A DNA stretch of 37,022 nt, from positions 1 to 37,022 of IMG/VR virus record IMGVR_UViG_3300017788_000076; one strand, written 5' to 3'. The first letter of the stretch is position 1. Each line of letters opens with the position of its first letter. Source of the stretch: a virus. A program made the position numbers and the translations under genes. Shown here piece by piece: positions 8,259-16,364 of the stretch. The notes below the pieces were generated by a model. The model did no database searches and was not told the DNA's origin. It saw only the letters and a list, made by a program, of their open reading frames with translations.

Positions 8259-9091
8259 CCCTCGACTTGAAGTTTTTCGATGTCTTTACGTTCCGCTTGA
8301 ACAAGATAATAAGCATCAATTGCACCACCACTAGAATTACGAACAATAACTCTAATTCCCCATTCGATGTGATCAACGAATAGTTCTTGATAAAAACGAT
8401 GTGGTGTTAGTTGTACAGTAATTGTCTCAGGATCTACAAGATCTTTCCAATAATCTGGAAGTTCAATGATACCATCAGTTGTCACACGACCACGCACATA
8501 AACACCGTGCTCTGGTCCTTCTAAAGATCCATGGTATAATTTCTTTCCAGGCTTTGATGGATGCTCAATCTCAAATGCTTTACTGTTTGCTGAAAATGAT
8601 CCGTTCACATGCATATTCCCATGATGTGTATAAAGTGGTGCTGCTGAAGTTTTAGCAACACAGGTGTCTTCTTGGGTTGGTTGAGTGTTTGTTTCTCCAC
8701 CTACTGCTACATTATACCCTGTTCTGTTCGATAAGCCAAGTGCATTATTCATACCAATTTTATTCAGGATGCCAAGTTTATTTGACATACCGAAAAAATT
8801 GCTCAACCCAAGGTTGTTCATATAACCAGTGTGTTGAGTTCCTGCAGTAACATCCAATCCTAGAGTAGGAATGCCTGGTGCAAATGGAGGAATTGCAGGT
8901 CCAATATTGACTGCTGCACGGGCAAATCCAATATTAGTTGGAGCACCAAAAAATGAAGGACCACATACAGCTAATGTACCTGAAAATGGATTAGCATTAT
9001 CATCTAATGTCAGAGTAGATTGATCTAATCGTGCTGGAATTTCTGGTCCAACATAAAGTTTTCCTGCTGAAAGTTCGCCTGCAATAGCCAT
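8255..9091 (-). CDS. Fibre-like virion protein with hexapeptide repeat and C-terminal fibre domain (278 aa)
   Basis: Residues 92-127 consist of about six consecutive six-residue units of the form xxGxxN (NLGLSN, FFGMSN, KLGILN, KIGMNN, ALGLSN), a regular shaft-like repeat. From about residue 174 comes FEIEHPSKPGKKLYHGSLEGPEHGVYVRG-type sequence (shown here only as a landmark: FEIEHP, LYHGSLEGPE, ELPDYW). This C-terminal domain occurs in many phage tail fibres next to or instead of a chaperone domain. The gene starts one base after the needle-like gene and ends the hub operon. It is probably a small fibre or spike subunit on the baseplate; its exact partner is unknown. Confidence 0.7.
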   Translation of the reverse strand: MAIAGELSAGKLYVGPEIPARLDQSTLTLDDNANPFSGTLAVCGPSFFGAPTNIGFARAAVNIGPAIPPFAPGIPTLGLDVTAGTQHTGYMNNLGLSNFFGMSNKLGILNKIGMNNALGLSNRTGYNVAVGGETNTQPTQEDTCVAKTSAAPLYTHHGNMHVNGSFSANSKAFEIEHPSKPGKKLYHGSLEGPEHGVYVRGRVTTDGIIELPDYWKDLVDPETITVQLTPHRFYQELFVDHIEWGIRVIVRNSSGGAIDAYYLVQAERKDIEKLQVEG

Positions 9092-9092
9092 G

Positions 9093-9638
9093 TTAATCTC
9101 CTACGATTAATTCATCTAGTAATGTATTTACAATATCTGCAACTGAGGTTGGAATAAGTTTTGTTTTTCTTTCATGTAAGAAAACAGGATTTCCAGAAAC
9201 AATATTCCACCCATCAGAAACATTGAGCATAGTATAAAATGCCTTAGTCGTTACGTTTGTACCAAGGATTGTGATATTATTATCAGCATCAAGTCTTATG
9301 TTACGCTTTGAGTTTATAACAACATCACCATCTGATGATGTTGTCTGCATAATAATATTTTTAGCCTTCATGGAAATGTCGCCCTTTGCTTCAATATTAA
9401 CATCTCCATCTGAAGTAATATTGATTGGACCAGATCCTTCTTGAACTAAGGAAGATCCTTTTTCATTAGACTTAGCCCATAAGCACCATCCACCATCTTT
9501 ATAGATGTGCAATGCTGCTCCAGATCCACCACCAAGTTGAACATGGTGCTTTCTTAAAATTTTATCATCAGTTTCTTCACCAATTTCCAGAAATCCTGCT
9601 TCTGGATTATGGATATTGATGGGAGGGCAACTATTCAT
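9093..9638 (-). CDS. Needle-like beta-helix protein, probably the detached C-terminal part of gp5 (181 aa)
   Basis: Residues 70-130 show short strands of alternating hydrophobic and polar residues separated by G/D turns: INITSDGDVNIEAKGDIS, IIMQTTSSDGDVVINS, IRLDADNNITILG. This resembles the triple-stranded beta-helix of the T4 gp5 needle and of VgrG tips. The gene follows the gp5 OB-fold gene with no gap (TAAATG at the junction), so the hub and needle appear to be made as separate chains here. In T4, gp5 contains OB fold, lysozyme and needle in one precursor. The needle assignment rests on repeat pattern and position. Confidence 0.6.
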   Translation of the reverse strand: MNSCPPINIHNPEAGFLEIGEETDDKILRKHHVQLGGGSGAALHIYKDGGWCLWAKSNEKGSSLVQEGSGPINITSDGDVNIEAKGDISMKAKNIIMQTTSSDGDVVINSKRNIRLDADNNITILGTNVTTKAFYTMLNVSDGWNIVSGNPVFLHERKTKLIPTSVADIVNTLLDELIVGD

Positions 9639-11603
9639 TTATCTACTCACACAATCTACAACACGAAGAACCTTTTCTGGTGGAATGTTAACTTTAATTT
9701 CACTTCTTCTGGTGTACTTCATAACAGGTCTGATGATTGCACCAACACCAGTTGCACTATTTATTGCTAGGTTAGGAAGCGTTGTGCATCCAAGTTCAGA
9801 TGAAATAATATCTGCACCAACAACTCTTCCTTCATCATCTAGGACTGGTTTGAGAACACCACATTCAGTTTCGATCATATCATCAGGTGAATATCCAATG
9901 CCAGTATTAACGATCTGAACACCATCAAGTTCACCAACAACATCTTCACCCTGACTATCTGGTGTGACTTCTGATGTTGGAATGTATCCACCGCCAGGTT
10001 CAAGCATCACGATGTTAGTGACTTGTCCATTTTGAACGATTGCTCGTCCAGTAGCACCATATCCATTATCACAATCATCAACGAACTGTATATATGGTGA
10101 TCCAGCATAACCAAACCCAACATCAGTCATATTGACACCAACAACTTGTCCAAGACTGTTTACAACTGCTCTAGCTGCTGCACCAGAACCACCACCGCCA
10201 AAGATAAGAACATTTGGTGGACCACATGTTATAGTGTACGGATCACAACCACCTACAAGACTATCAACAACTTCATCATCTGCAGAATTAGTATCTTTAG
10301 GGAACCATCCACCAATTGTGTTTTTAGTATCTTTTTTCAAATTACTGATATACTTAGAAAGATTAATTGTTCTCTTAAAGTCTGCAGTTTCTTGTGGTAC
10401 TGGACCAAAGTTAACTGCCCAGTTGTATGGTTGTGGTTCACATATATCACCTTCACACTTGAGGAAGTTTAGACCAATCTGAGCATAACTGATTGCCTTA
10501 TCGACATAAGACATAAAACTTCCGATAGGTCCTAAGATTTGTTCGATAGCACTCATAGCAGGACCAATTGCTTCTTGAACTTGCTCAGTGATTGATGAAA
10601 TTAATCCAGCAACAAATTGCTCAGCAGCACATAGTGGAATATTGATGATCTTACCAATCATCTGCATCAAGAAATCACCAATAAATTTCTTAAGACCTTT
10701 GATAATATTTTCAATCACGCAATAGATCGTATCCATTGCTTTCTTGACGGCAATATCTTTTAAGAAACTTTCTGGGAAGATAAAGTTTAAAAGATCCTTT
10801 ACGCCATTAAAGATTTTTCTAAACAGATACTTTCTTGCTTGCCTCATCAATTCTGAAAATGCTCCAGAAATCAAATCTGCAGTTTGATTGATTAATGCTG
10901 GGATATCAGCAATTTCATTCAAAACAGGATCAAGGTATCCATCCTTGAATGCCTTCAAATCATTAACAACTTCAATAAATGTTGCTAATGAACGTGCGAC
11001 TTCCCACATGAAGCCTTTGCCGTCTTTACATTTTTTGGCACGTCCTACAACCTTTTTCTTTGCGTCATTATTTGCCTTTCCCTGAACACTTTCCTTTCCA
11101 TCTGCAGTCTTACCTTGTCCAGGAACTCCATTCCCTGTCGGAGATCCTCCAGTAGCAGGTTTTACTGCGACTGAATATTTTAGTTGTCTATTGAAATCAA
11201 TTGGTTTGAAACCGCTAGTTCCTTTATCAACTGCAGTTTGCCAGGCAACAAGATTTTTTTCTGCTTCGCCACTAAACAATGCACCCAAGATAATGGGTTG
11301 CTGCATATCATCACCATCTAGGAAAAATCCTAAGACAGTTTCACCACCTTGCAATGAAAAACTAGTACCACCAAAATTCTTACCTGCTCCCAGTGATGGT
11401 GGTACTAGAAAATGTGCCCATGGCAATTCACTGTCAGGAACTTCATTTGAAGCTGGATGACGACCTAAGATCCTGACTTTTGCTCGATATCCATACTTAG
11501 TGCTAAATTCTCGCCAATTTGAATCAGCAGTTACCTGTCCGATGAACCAATGAAATCCATCTTCTCCAATAAAGTTGATCTTAGATAGGCGTTGCTCCAG
11601 CAT
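9639..11603 (-). CDS. 5: gp5-like baseplate hub protein, OB fold without the T4 lysozyme domain (654 aa)
   Basis: The first ~110 residues (HWFIGQVTADSNWRE, YRAKVRILGRHP, LPWAHFLVPPSLGAG, GETVLGFFLDGDDMQQPIILGALF) are a clear gp5/VgrG-type OB fold. The central part is helical and hydrophobic (about 200-380). The C-terminal third has Gly-rich repeats such as GFGYAGSPYIQFVDD and GYGATGRAIVQNGQV. I see no T4-lysozyme-like catalytic E-D-T set, so the muramidase function is missing or located elsewhere. The gene overlaps the CP12-like gene by one base upstream and abuts the needle-like gene downstream. It probably sits under the gp27 trimer at the centre of the baseplate. Confidence 0.78.
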   Translation of the reverse strand: MLEQRLSKINFIGEDGFHWFIGQVTADSNWREFSTKYGYRAKVRILGRHPASNEVPDSELPWAHFLVPPSLGAGKNFGGTSFSLQGGETVLGFFLDGDDMQQPIILGALFSGEAEKNLVAWQTAVDKGTSGFKPIDFNRQLKYSVAVKPATGGSPTGNGVPGQGKTADGKESVQGKANNDAKKKVVGRAKKCKDGKGFMWEVARSLATFIEVVNDLKAFKDGYLDPVLNEIADIPALINQTADLISGAFSELMRQARKYLFRKIFNGVKDLLNFIFPESFLKDIAVKKAMDTIYCVIENIIKGLKKFIGDFLMQMIGKIINIPLCAAEQFVAGLISSITEQVQEAIGPAMSAIEQILGPIGSFMSYVDKAISYAQIGLNFLKCEGDICEPQPYNWAVNFGPVPQETADFKRTINLSKYISNLKKDTKNTIGGWFPKDTNSADDEVVDSLVGGCDPYTITCGPPNVLIFGGGGSGAAARAVVNSLGQVVGVNMTDVGFGYAGSPYIQFVDDCDNGYGATGRAIVQNGQVTNIVMLEPGGGYIPTSEVTPDSQGEDVVGELDGVQIVNTGIGYSPDDMIETECGVLKPVLDDEGRVVGADIISSELGCTTLPNLAINSATGVGAIIRPVMKYTRRSEIKVNIPPEKVLRVVDCVSR

Positions 11604-11815
11604 TAGTTTTCGTAAATTCTACACTCAAGTGCATTAGGATGTTGATCACAATAAATTTCAAATGGGGTGGGATCGTGACTATCATCAGGATGATTTGCCT
11701 GATAGATTTTCAAGTCTTCTAGTTCGTGTTCTAGAAAACGGCGACGTTGTGAAGAAATACCAGGATCATAAAGATCTGTGGTATCCTTTTCGATGTGGTC
11801 TTCGATGGTTCTCAT
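11603..11815 (-). CDS. cp12: CP12-like Calvin-cycle regulator (70 aa)
   Basis: The C-terminus, residues 50-70 with the key pattern IYCDQHPNALECRIYEN, matches the CP12 signature: two Cys separated by eight residues (C56, C65), a central Pro and a final ECRxY. CP12 ties glyceraldehyde-3-phosphate dehydrogenase and phosphoribulokinase into an inactive complex through this segment, and cyanophage copies are known from published surveys. The N-terminal Cys pair of plant CP12 is absent. A helical SQRRRFLEHELEDLKIY replaces the AWDxVEEL helix. The gene lies inside the baseplate hub operon, overlapping gp27 by four bases and gp5 by one. It should throttle carbon fixation during infection. The alternative is an unrelated 70-residue protein with a chance C-terminal match, which I think less likely. 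Confidence 0.75.
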   Translation of the reverse strand: MRTIEDHIEKDTTDLYDPGISSQRRRFLEHELEDLKIYQANHPDDSHDPTPFEIYCDQHPNALECRIYEN

Positions 11816-13074
11816 GTTAGTTGTGCGTAGGAATCTCTTACTAAAGTCAATCCAGTAAAATCGCCCCTTGAAGAAAATTTATGTGCTAACGACTTGATCA
11901 TATAGTATCCCGAACTAGGATCGGAACCAAAATCAGATTCTTGCTTATTTATCTTAGAAAAGTTGCAGAATATTACTTCCCCAACTCTTAAATTAAAGTT
12001 CATTGGCACCGTTATTGACAATGTTTGAGAGAACAGTGATGCGTATCTTGCAATTCCTTGTGATTGGAATAGTGGTTGATATTGTGGTGTATCTAAGTCA
12101 CCTTTTGAAGATAGCGTTCCTGTGTCGATTACTCCCATAATAATTCTTGATGGATAAGTATCAATCTTACTAGGAATGTTCTCAACTTCGTTTGATAACG
12201 TTAGTTGGTTGTTTATACTTTGACCAAAGTAGTAATCTTGAAATTCTGGCGATCTTGTAATGATATTATAGAACCAATTAGAAGATCTATACATTCCTAG
12301 TCTTAGTTTTTCTAGGATATCATGACTTTCTTTCCAAACTGGAGGCGAAACCAATTTATAATTATTATCTGGACTTAATGCATCAACAGTTTCGTGATAA
12401 CTGTATTTTAAAATTTTATCTTTATTCTTCTTTGCCTCATTGAAAATATTATCAACGCTTCTGAAATAATATCCATCTAACGTTTCATAGAAAAAATACC
12501 CAGCTGTTCCAGAATTCTTCCCATTATTAACTAAAGGAATAGATTTCGGACATAACCAAGTGCAGGTGAATAAAGGTTTTTTATAGTTTCCCATGAAACT
12601 ATAAGTATTTGAAGTCTCTTCTAGTCTTCTTATTCTTGATGATTTGATCTTAAGATCTTTCTCTAAGATCTTTCTAATCGTTGTATCGAGTTTACCTGTA
12701 TATTTTCGATACAATCGAGTTGTATGATTGCTGAATGATCCTTGTGTTTCTAAAATTAGAGTATAAACTTCTCGTTTTGCTGTTGCAGTTCCTGTCTTGA
12801 TATTACTGATAACTAACGGATTATTTTGATCAAATCGTATTTCCCCTGAAGGATGTGTGATTGTAAGATATACAAGAGCACCACTTCTTACAGGAAGTTT
12901 TGCTAACTTGCCACTAGTGTCTAGAATATCAATTTCAAAGTGAATTGAACTATCTGTGACATCTTCATAATAACTGATGAGACCAGACTGTAAACGAACA
13001 TCCTCAAACCTATCTCCTCTTGGAGAAGCAATTAGAAGTTCTGTTACTTTATGTCCTTTTAAGAAATTGGACAT
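11812..13074 (-). CDS. 27: gp27-like baseplate hub protein (420 aa)
   Basis: Its length is close to T4 gp27 (391 aa). The N-terminal part (FEDVRLQSGLISYYEDVTDSSIHFEIDILD; landmarks FEDVRLQ, YYEDVTDS, DILDTSG) and the central GYFFYETLDGYYFRSVDNI are typical of gp27-type hub subunits, in which paired tail-tube-like barrels make a trimeric torus. Two such barrel-like regions are plausible here (about 20-120 and 300-410). The position just upstream of gp5 agrees with the physical gp27-gp5 complex. It overlaps its neighbours on both sides by one to four bases, so translation is probably coupled. The assignment is by motif and context. Confidence 0.68.
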   Translation of the reverse strand: MSNFLKGHKVTELLIASPRGDRFEDVRLQSGLISYYEDVTDSSIHFEIDILDTSGKLAKLPVRSGALVYLTITHPSGEIRFDQNNPLVISNIKTGTATAKREVYTLILETQGSFSNHTTRLYRKYTGKLDTTIRKILEKDLKIKSSRIRRLEETSNTYSFMGNYKKPLFTCTWLCPKSIPLVNNGKNSGTAGYFFYETLDGYYFRSVDNIFNEAKKNKDKILKYSYHETVDALSPDNNYKLVSPPVWKESHDILEKLRLGMYRSSNWFYNIITRSPEFQDYYFGQSINNQLTLSNEVENIPSKIDTYPSRIIMGVIDTGTLSSKGDLDTPQYQPLFQSQGIARYASLFSQTLSITVPMNFNLRVGEVIFCNFSKINKQESDFGSDPSSGYYMIKSLAHKFSSRGDFTGLTLVRDSYAQLT

Positions 13075-14603
13075 TATGCGGTTATCTGTGACATCATCTG
13101 AGCATATTTAGCAGCAACCTGGTATGGCGACGCTCCACCGCCACCAATGATTTGTGTTCCACCACCTACAGGAACAGGAACGATTGTGGTATTTGGTTCT
13201 GCTAATGCAATAATATTTCCTCCACCCAGACTACTTTGAGGACCACCAGGATTACCTTCTTCAGGTGATAATGTTTCTCGTCTTTTCCTTAGTTCTCTGT
13301 CTTGCTTCTTTATTCCTTTTAATTCTTGCCTTTGGAAAAATTGTTCTGGGGTTTCTTTATCTACTTTAGATGCAGGTCTTCTGATAAAAACTTGTCCTTC
13401 TGGAGTATCAATAACTTCTTCAACCATCTCTCTTGGTTTTATCTTAGGATCTCTAGGAGCTGTTGGAGTGCGTGTAGGAGCAGGTGTTTCCCCAAAGATC
13501 GATTCTATGATCCTTTCAGTTGTTGTTCTTGGTGATGGTGCAGGTGTTGTAGGAAGTTCTTCTTTAGGAGCAACACGAATTTTATTAGGATCTACTCTTG
13601 GAGGTTGTGGTGCTGTTGGTGGTTTTGGTATAAGATCTGCAACAGCACCAATTCTTTGAATTAATGGACCACCTTTGCCTCTTGTTAAGAATAAGACACC
13701 ACCAACAATGGCAACACCAGCAACAAATCCAGCAACACCACCTTGAGTTCTACCTTCTCCAACACCTTTATTATATCCCATTTCAAATGCTTTTAGAAGT
13801 TGATCTTTCCTTCTTTGTATAGGCATCATTTCTGGTGGTGGTTCTTTTCCAGCACATGCACAAATACCACCAGGAAAAGATGCTAACTTATCTAAAGCAG
13901 CATCAAATGTATCCAATGCACCAGAGAACGGTGTCTTGGTGATTAGTAAACTAGTTTTCTTTTCTTCTTCTTGTACTCTTCTTTCTACTTCTGCTTCTCC
14001 CGCATCAACACCAGTTGCTCTGTCAGCAATATTCCCTGCTGTCATTGCACCGATGCCACCACCTACAAGAGATCCTATTCCACCACCAATAAGTGTTCCT
14101 ACGCCAGGAGCAACCAATGTACCTAATCCTGCACCAATCTTTGCTCCTAAAACAGCACCAGCGATACCACCAGCAACACCAGAACCTGCACCAATACCTG
14201 CTTGCAAGTTAGATTGCCCTGCAGATCGTCTCTGCATGAAATCAATACCACCAAGTAGTACATTAACTCCTGCAACACCACGTCCTATTCTAGGTCCACC
14301 TAACCTAGGTTTAGGCGCTACACCTACTGGTGCTTTAGCACCTTTCAGACCTCTTGCTAATCCTGCTAATCCAAGTGAACCAAGAACTTTATCTAAAACC
14401 CCACCTTTCTTTTCTTGTTCTTCTTGAGATTGTCTGATCGCAGTGTAAGTTTTCCTTCTAGTTTCTAAAAGTTGTGTCTTTGCACGTAAACGTTGGGTTT
14501 CAATTTCATTTGATGTTGAAACAGATCTAGCAAATAATTTTGCAAGATCAACACTACCTTTTGTATTGGATGCAGCTGCTGATAATACTCTTTCTAAGTT
14601 CAT
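13074..14603 (-). CDS. Glycine-zipper virion protein of the tape-measure region (509 aa)
   Basis: Residues 1-70 are a charged helical segment. Residues 135-190 are an extended Gly/Ala/Val zipper (AGGIAGAVLGAKIGAG, GTLIGGGIGSLVGGGIGA). Residues 289-310 form a second hydrophobic helix (GFVAGVAIVGGVLFL). Then follows a long Pro/Thr/Arg-rich, probably disordered region and a Gly-rich end (GGGTQIIGGGGASPYQV). Such Gly-zipper plus membrane-helix proteins are often carried inside the tail tube and inserted into the host membrane on ejection. I would place it with tape-measure or hub-internal proteins (the gp28/gp29 position in T4). It overlaps gp27 by one base and the 529-aa gene by four. Confidence 0.62.
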   Translation of the reverse strand: MNLERVLSAAASNTKGSVDLAKLFARSVSTSNEIETQRLRAKTQLLETRRKTYTAIRQSQEEQEKKGGVLDKVLGSLGLAGLARGLKGAKAPVGVAPKPRLGGPRIGRGVAGVNVLLGGIDFMQRRSAGQSNLQAGIGAGSGVAGGIAGAVLGAKIGAGLGTLVAPGVGTLIGGGIGSLVGGGIGAMTAGNIADRATGVDAGEAEVERRVQEEEKKTSLLITKTPFSGALDTFDAALDKLASFPGGICACAGKEPPPEMMPIQRRKDQLLKAFEMGYNKGVGEGRTQGGVAGFVAGVAIVGGVLFLTRGKGGPLIQRIGAVADLIPKPPTAPQPPRVDPNKIRVAPKEELPTTPAPSPRTTTERIIESIFGETPAPTRTPTAPRDPKIKPREMVEEVIDTPEGQVFIRRPASKVDKETPEQFFQRQELKGIKKQDRELRKRRETLSPEEGNPGGPQSSLGGGNIIALAEPNTTIVPVPVGGGTQIIGGGGASPYQVAAKYAQMMSQITA

Positions 14604-16189
14604 GCTCCATATACCCCTAGAATTAGGTTAGAAGTAAATCTATCAACACTTTCAAAAGTAGTATTGAATGCAACTTCACTTGATGCTGGAGCAGATTTAG
14701 GTCCTTGTGGTTTAGCAACTGACTGTTTGCCAGGAATTGTAATTAATGATATGTCTGAACTTCCACTCATACCAGTTGAACTTTGCTCACCATATCTACC
14801 ATACATTCCACTATCTTGAGCAGATTTTTTTGGTTTTGGTTTTGGGGCGATTTGTGATTGCTCTGCTTCTTTCAATCTACGATCAACAGATCTTATCCAT
14901 CTTTGAATTTCAACATTATTACTATCACGAGTTACTTGTCCTCTTTCTATAAAATCTGAAAGACTTCCTTCCCCAAGTTGTCCACCTCCGAGCATTCTTA
15001 ATCTGTCAGTGGCTGACATTCTTCTATACTTGGGCGATAAATCCATCATTTTTCTATGCATGTATATGGTCCTACCCATATAAATTCGTTCTTGTAATTC
15101 TGGATTACTCAAATATTCTTCTTGAGTTGGTGCTGGAATTCCCATGATCGCAGAAGATGCCTTGATTTCACCTGGTCCCATTTGATATCTTCCAGCATAT
15201 CTTCCACCAGCACCACCCATTTGATTATATCTTGCACCTTCAATATCTGCTACACCCTGTTTGAAAGCGTTGTATTGCTGCTGATTTACACCAAGTTCTT
15301 CAAGTGCTTGCTGTTCATCTTGAATTGTTACTCCTTCAGCACTCCTTGGTAAATTTTTAGTTTTTTCATTTTTTTTATCTTTTTTCATCTCCTCCATTAA
15401 ATCTTCAACTGCAACCTTTGGTTGCTCTGCTGCCTTTCCAGTTCCACCCCTTTGAGAAAGAATAGCATCAAAACGAGTTACAGTTGCTTGAAATCTTTCA
15501 GTATCTTCTGGACTAATACCTGGAGATCCAGTCTGTCTTCTTACAAGTTCTTGTCTTCTTATATCAGCAGCACCCATTGTTAAAGGCACTGCAGCAGCAA
15601 GTCCTAGCATTCCGACACCACGCATACCAGGCATCGCCATACGTGGACCACGAGCGATTGTAGCACCTGCTGCAGCACGTCCTGCACCACCTAGTGCCAT
15701 TCTTGTTAGAACCAGTCCAGAAGCGATATTAACGATCTCTGGGAGCATTGCAGTAACTGCAAACCCAGCATTGGCAGCAGCATCACCAAATCGACCTTCT
15801 AGTAATGCCTTACCAGCAAGAACTGCAGATAATCCAGCAAACTTAGATCTAAAATCAAAAAAAGATCCGCGTAAACTGGTTAGATTTTCTTCTTCTTTCT
15901 TGTTTAACTTCTTTTCTTCATCAAAATATCTTTTCTTATCACGAATATCTTGTATAATCTGTGCTTGAATTGATGCTAGATTAGTATTGACTTGTTCGAA
16001 TTCTAATACTAGTTTACCTAACGTTCTGATTGTCTTTGGAGAAAGAGATCCTTCTCTTTCTTCCGCTTCCATAAGCAACTTATCATAAGCCAATCCCATC
16101 CTACGACGTAGAGGAGTAATCGAAGCTGCCTTCTTCTCTACGCTTACGATACCTGGTAGAATTTGATTTTGTGGCTCAACTAATTGCAT
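14600..16189 (-). CDS. Tape-measure-region protein with lysozyme-like segment (529 aa)
   Basis: It starts MQLVEPQNQILPG and follows directly on the gp26/frameshift pair, where tape-measure genes normally sit. Residues 40-110 are strongly helical and charged, and 115-205 hydrophobic and Ala/Gly-rich. Residues 308-345 contain FKQGVADIEGARYN followed by GRYAGRYQMGPGEIK. A Glu (E317) followed about 17 residues later by GRYQM is the layout of phage lysozyme or lytic-transglycosylase folds (E...GxYQ). The following ~95 helical residues (SNPELQERIYMGRTIYMHRK, SDFIERGQVTRDS) fit the rest of such a fold. The C-terminus is Pro/Lys/Ser-rich. This protein may carry the peptidoglycan-cutting activity that gp5 lacks here. 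Confidence 0.62.
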   Translation of the reverse strand: MQLVEPQNQILPGIVSVEKKAASITPLRRRMGLAYDKLLMEAEEREGSLSPKTIRTLGKLVLEFEQVNTNLASIQAQIIQDIRDKKRYFDEEKKLNKKEEENLTSLRGSFFDFRSKFAGLSAVLAGKALLEGRFGDAAANAGFAVTAMLPEIVNIASGLVLTRMALGGAGRAAAGATIARGPRMAMPGMRGVGMLGLAAAVPLTMGAADIRRQELVRRQTGSPGISPEDTERFQATVTRFDAILSQRGGTGKAAEQPKVAVEDLMEEMKKDKKNEKTKNLPRSAEGVTIQDEQQALEELGVNQQQYNAFKQGVADIEGARYNQMGGAGGRYAGRYQMGPGEIKASSAIMGIPAPTQEEYLSNPELQERIYMGRTIYMHRKMMDLSPKYRRMSATDRLRMLGGGQLGEGSLSDFIERGQVTRDSNNVEIQRWIRSVDRRLKEAEQSQIAPKPKPKKSAQDSGMYGRYGEQSSTGMSGSSDISLITIPGKQSVAKPQGPKSAPASSEVAFNTTFESVDRFTSNLILGVYGA

Positions 16190-16364
16190 TTGCTGTTTGT
16201 GCTGCCTCTAACTTTTTCTTCTCCAAATAATTCTCAAGATATCTGATATAAGTTTCCTTTTCCCAAGGGATCAAATCGTCAAGTTCAGTTAAACTCCATC
16301 TATGATAATGCATCAATGCAAAGTTGTCTTCATAATATGAAGTCATATCTGTATGATATAGCAT
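16176..16364 (-). CDS. Downstream ORF of a likely -1 frameshift pair with gp26 (gp51 position, 62 aa)
   Basis: The frame opens at an ATG sharing its A with the TAA stop of gp26 (TAATG) and lies in the -1 frame relative to gp26. Upstream of the ATG is AAATTTTTTCGCATA with no Shine-Dalgarno. A TTTTTTC heptamer (16376-16370) is in register for -1 slippage and leads straight into this frame (R-I-M-L-Y). I therefore read it mainly as the C-terminal extension of a ~306-residue gp26 fusion, like the G/GT chaperones of other tailed phages. The peptide is acidic, aromatic and helical (SLTELDDLIPWEKETYIRYL). It ends 14 bases inside the tape-measure-region gene. Independent translation as a small protein cannot be excluded. 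Confidence 0.65.
   Translation of the reverse strand: MLYHTDMTSYYEDNFALMHYHRWSLTELDDLIPWEKETYIRYLENYLEKKKLEAAQTANAIS

Noticed and set aside
9639-11603. T4-type lysozyme domain in gp5
   Set aside because: No E-D-T catalytic arrangement was found after the OB fold; the central part is helical and hydrophobic instead.
13936-14427. Long plus-strand open frames opposite the hub genes and fibre genes
   Set aside because: They are antisense to genes with clear family matches, have low-complexity Pro/Ala or Thr/Ser composition, and lack ribosome sites.
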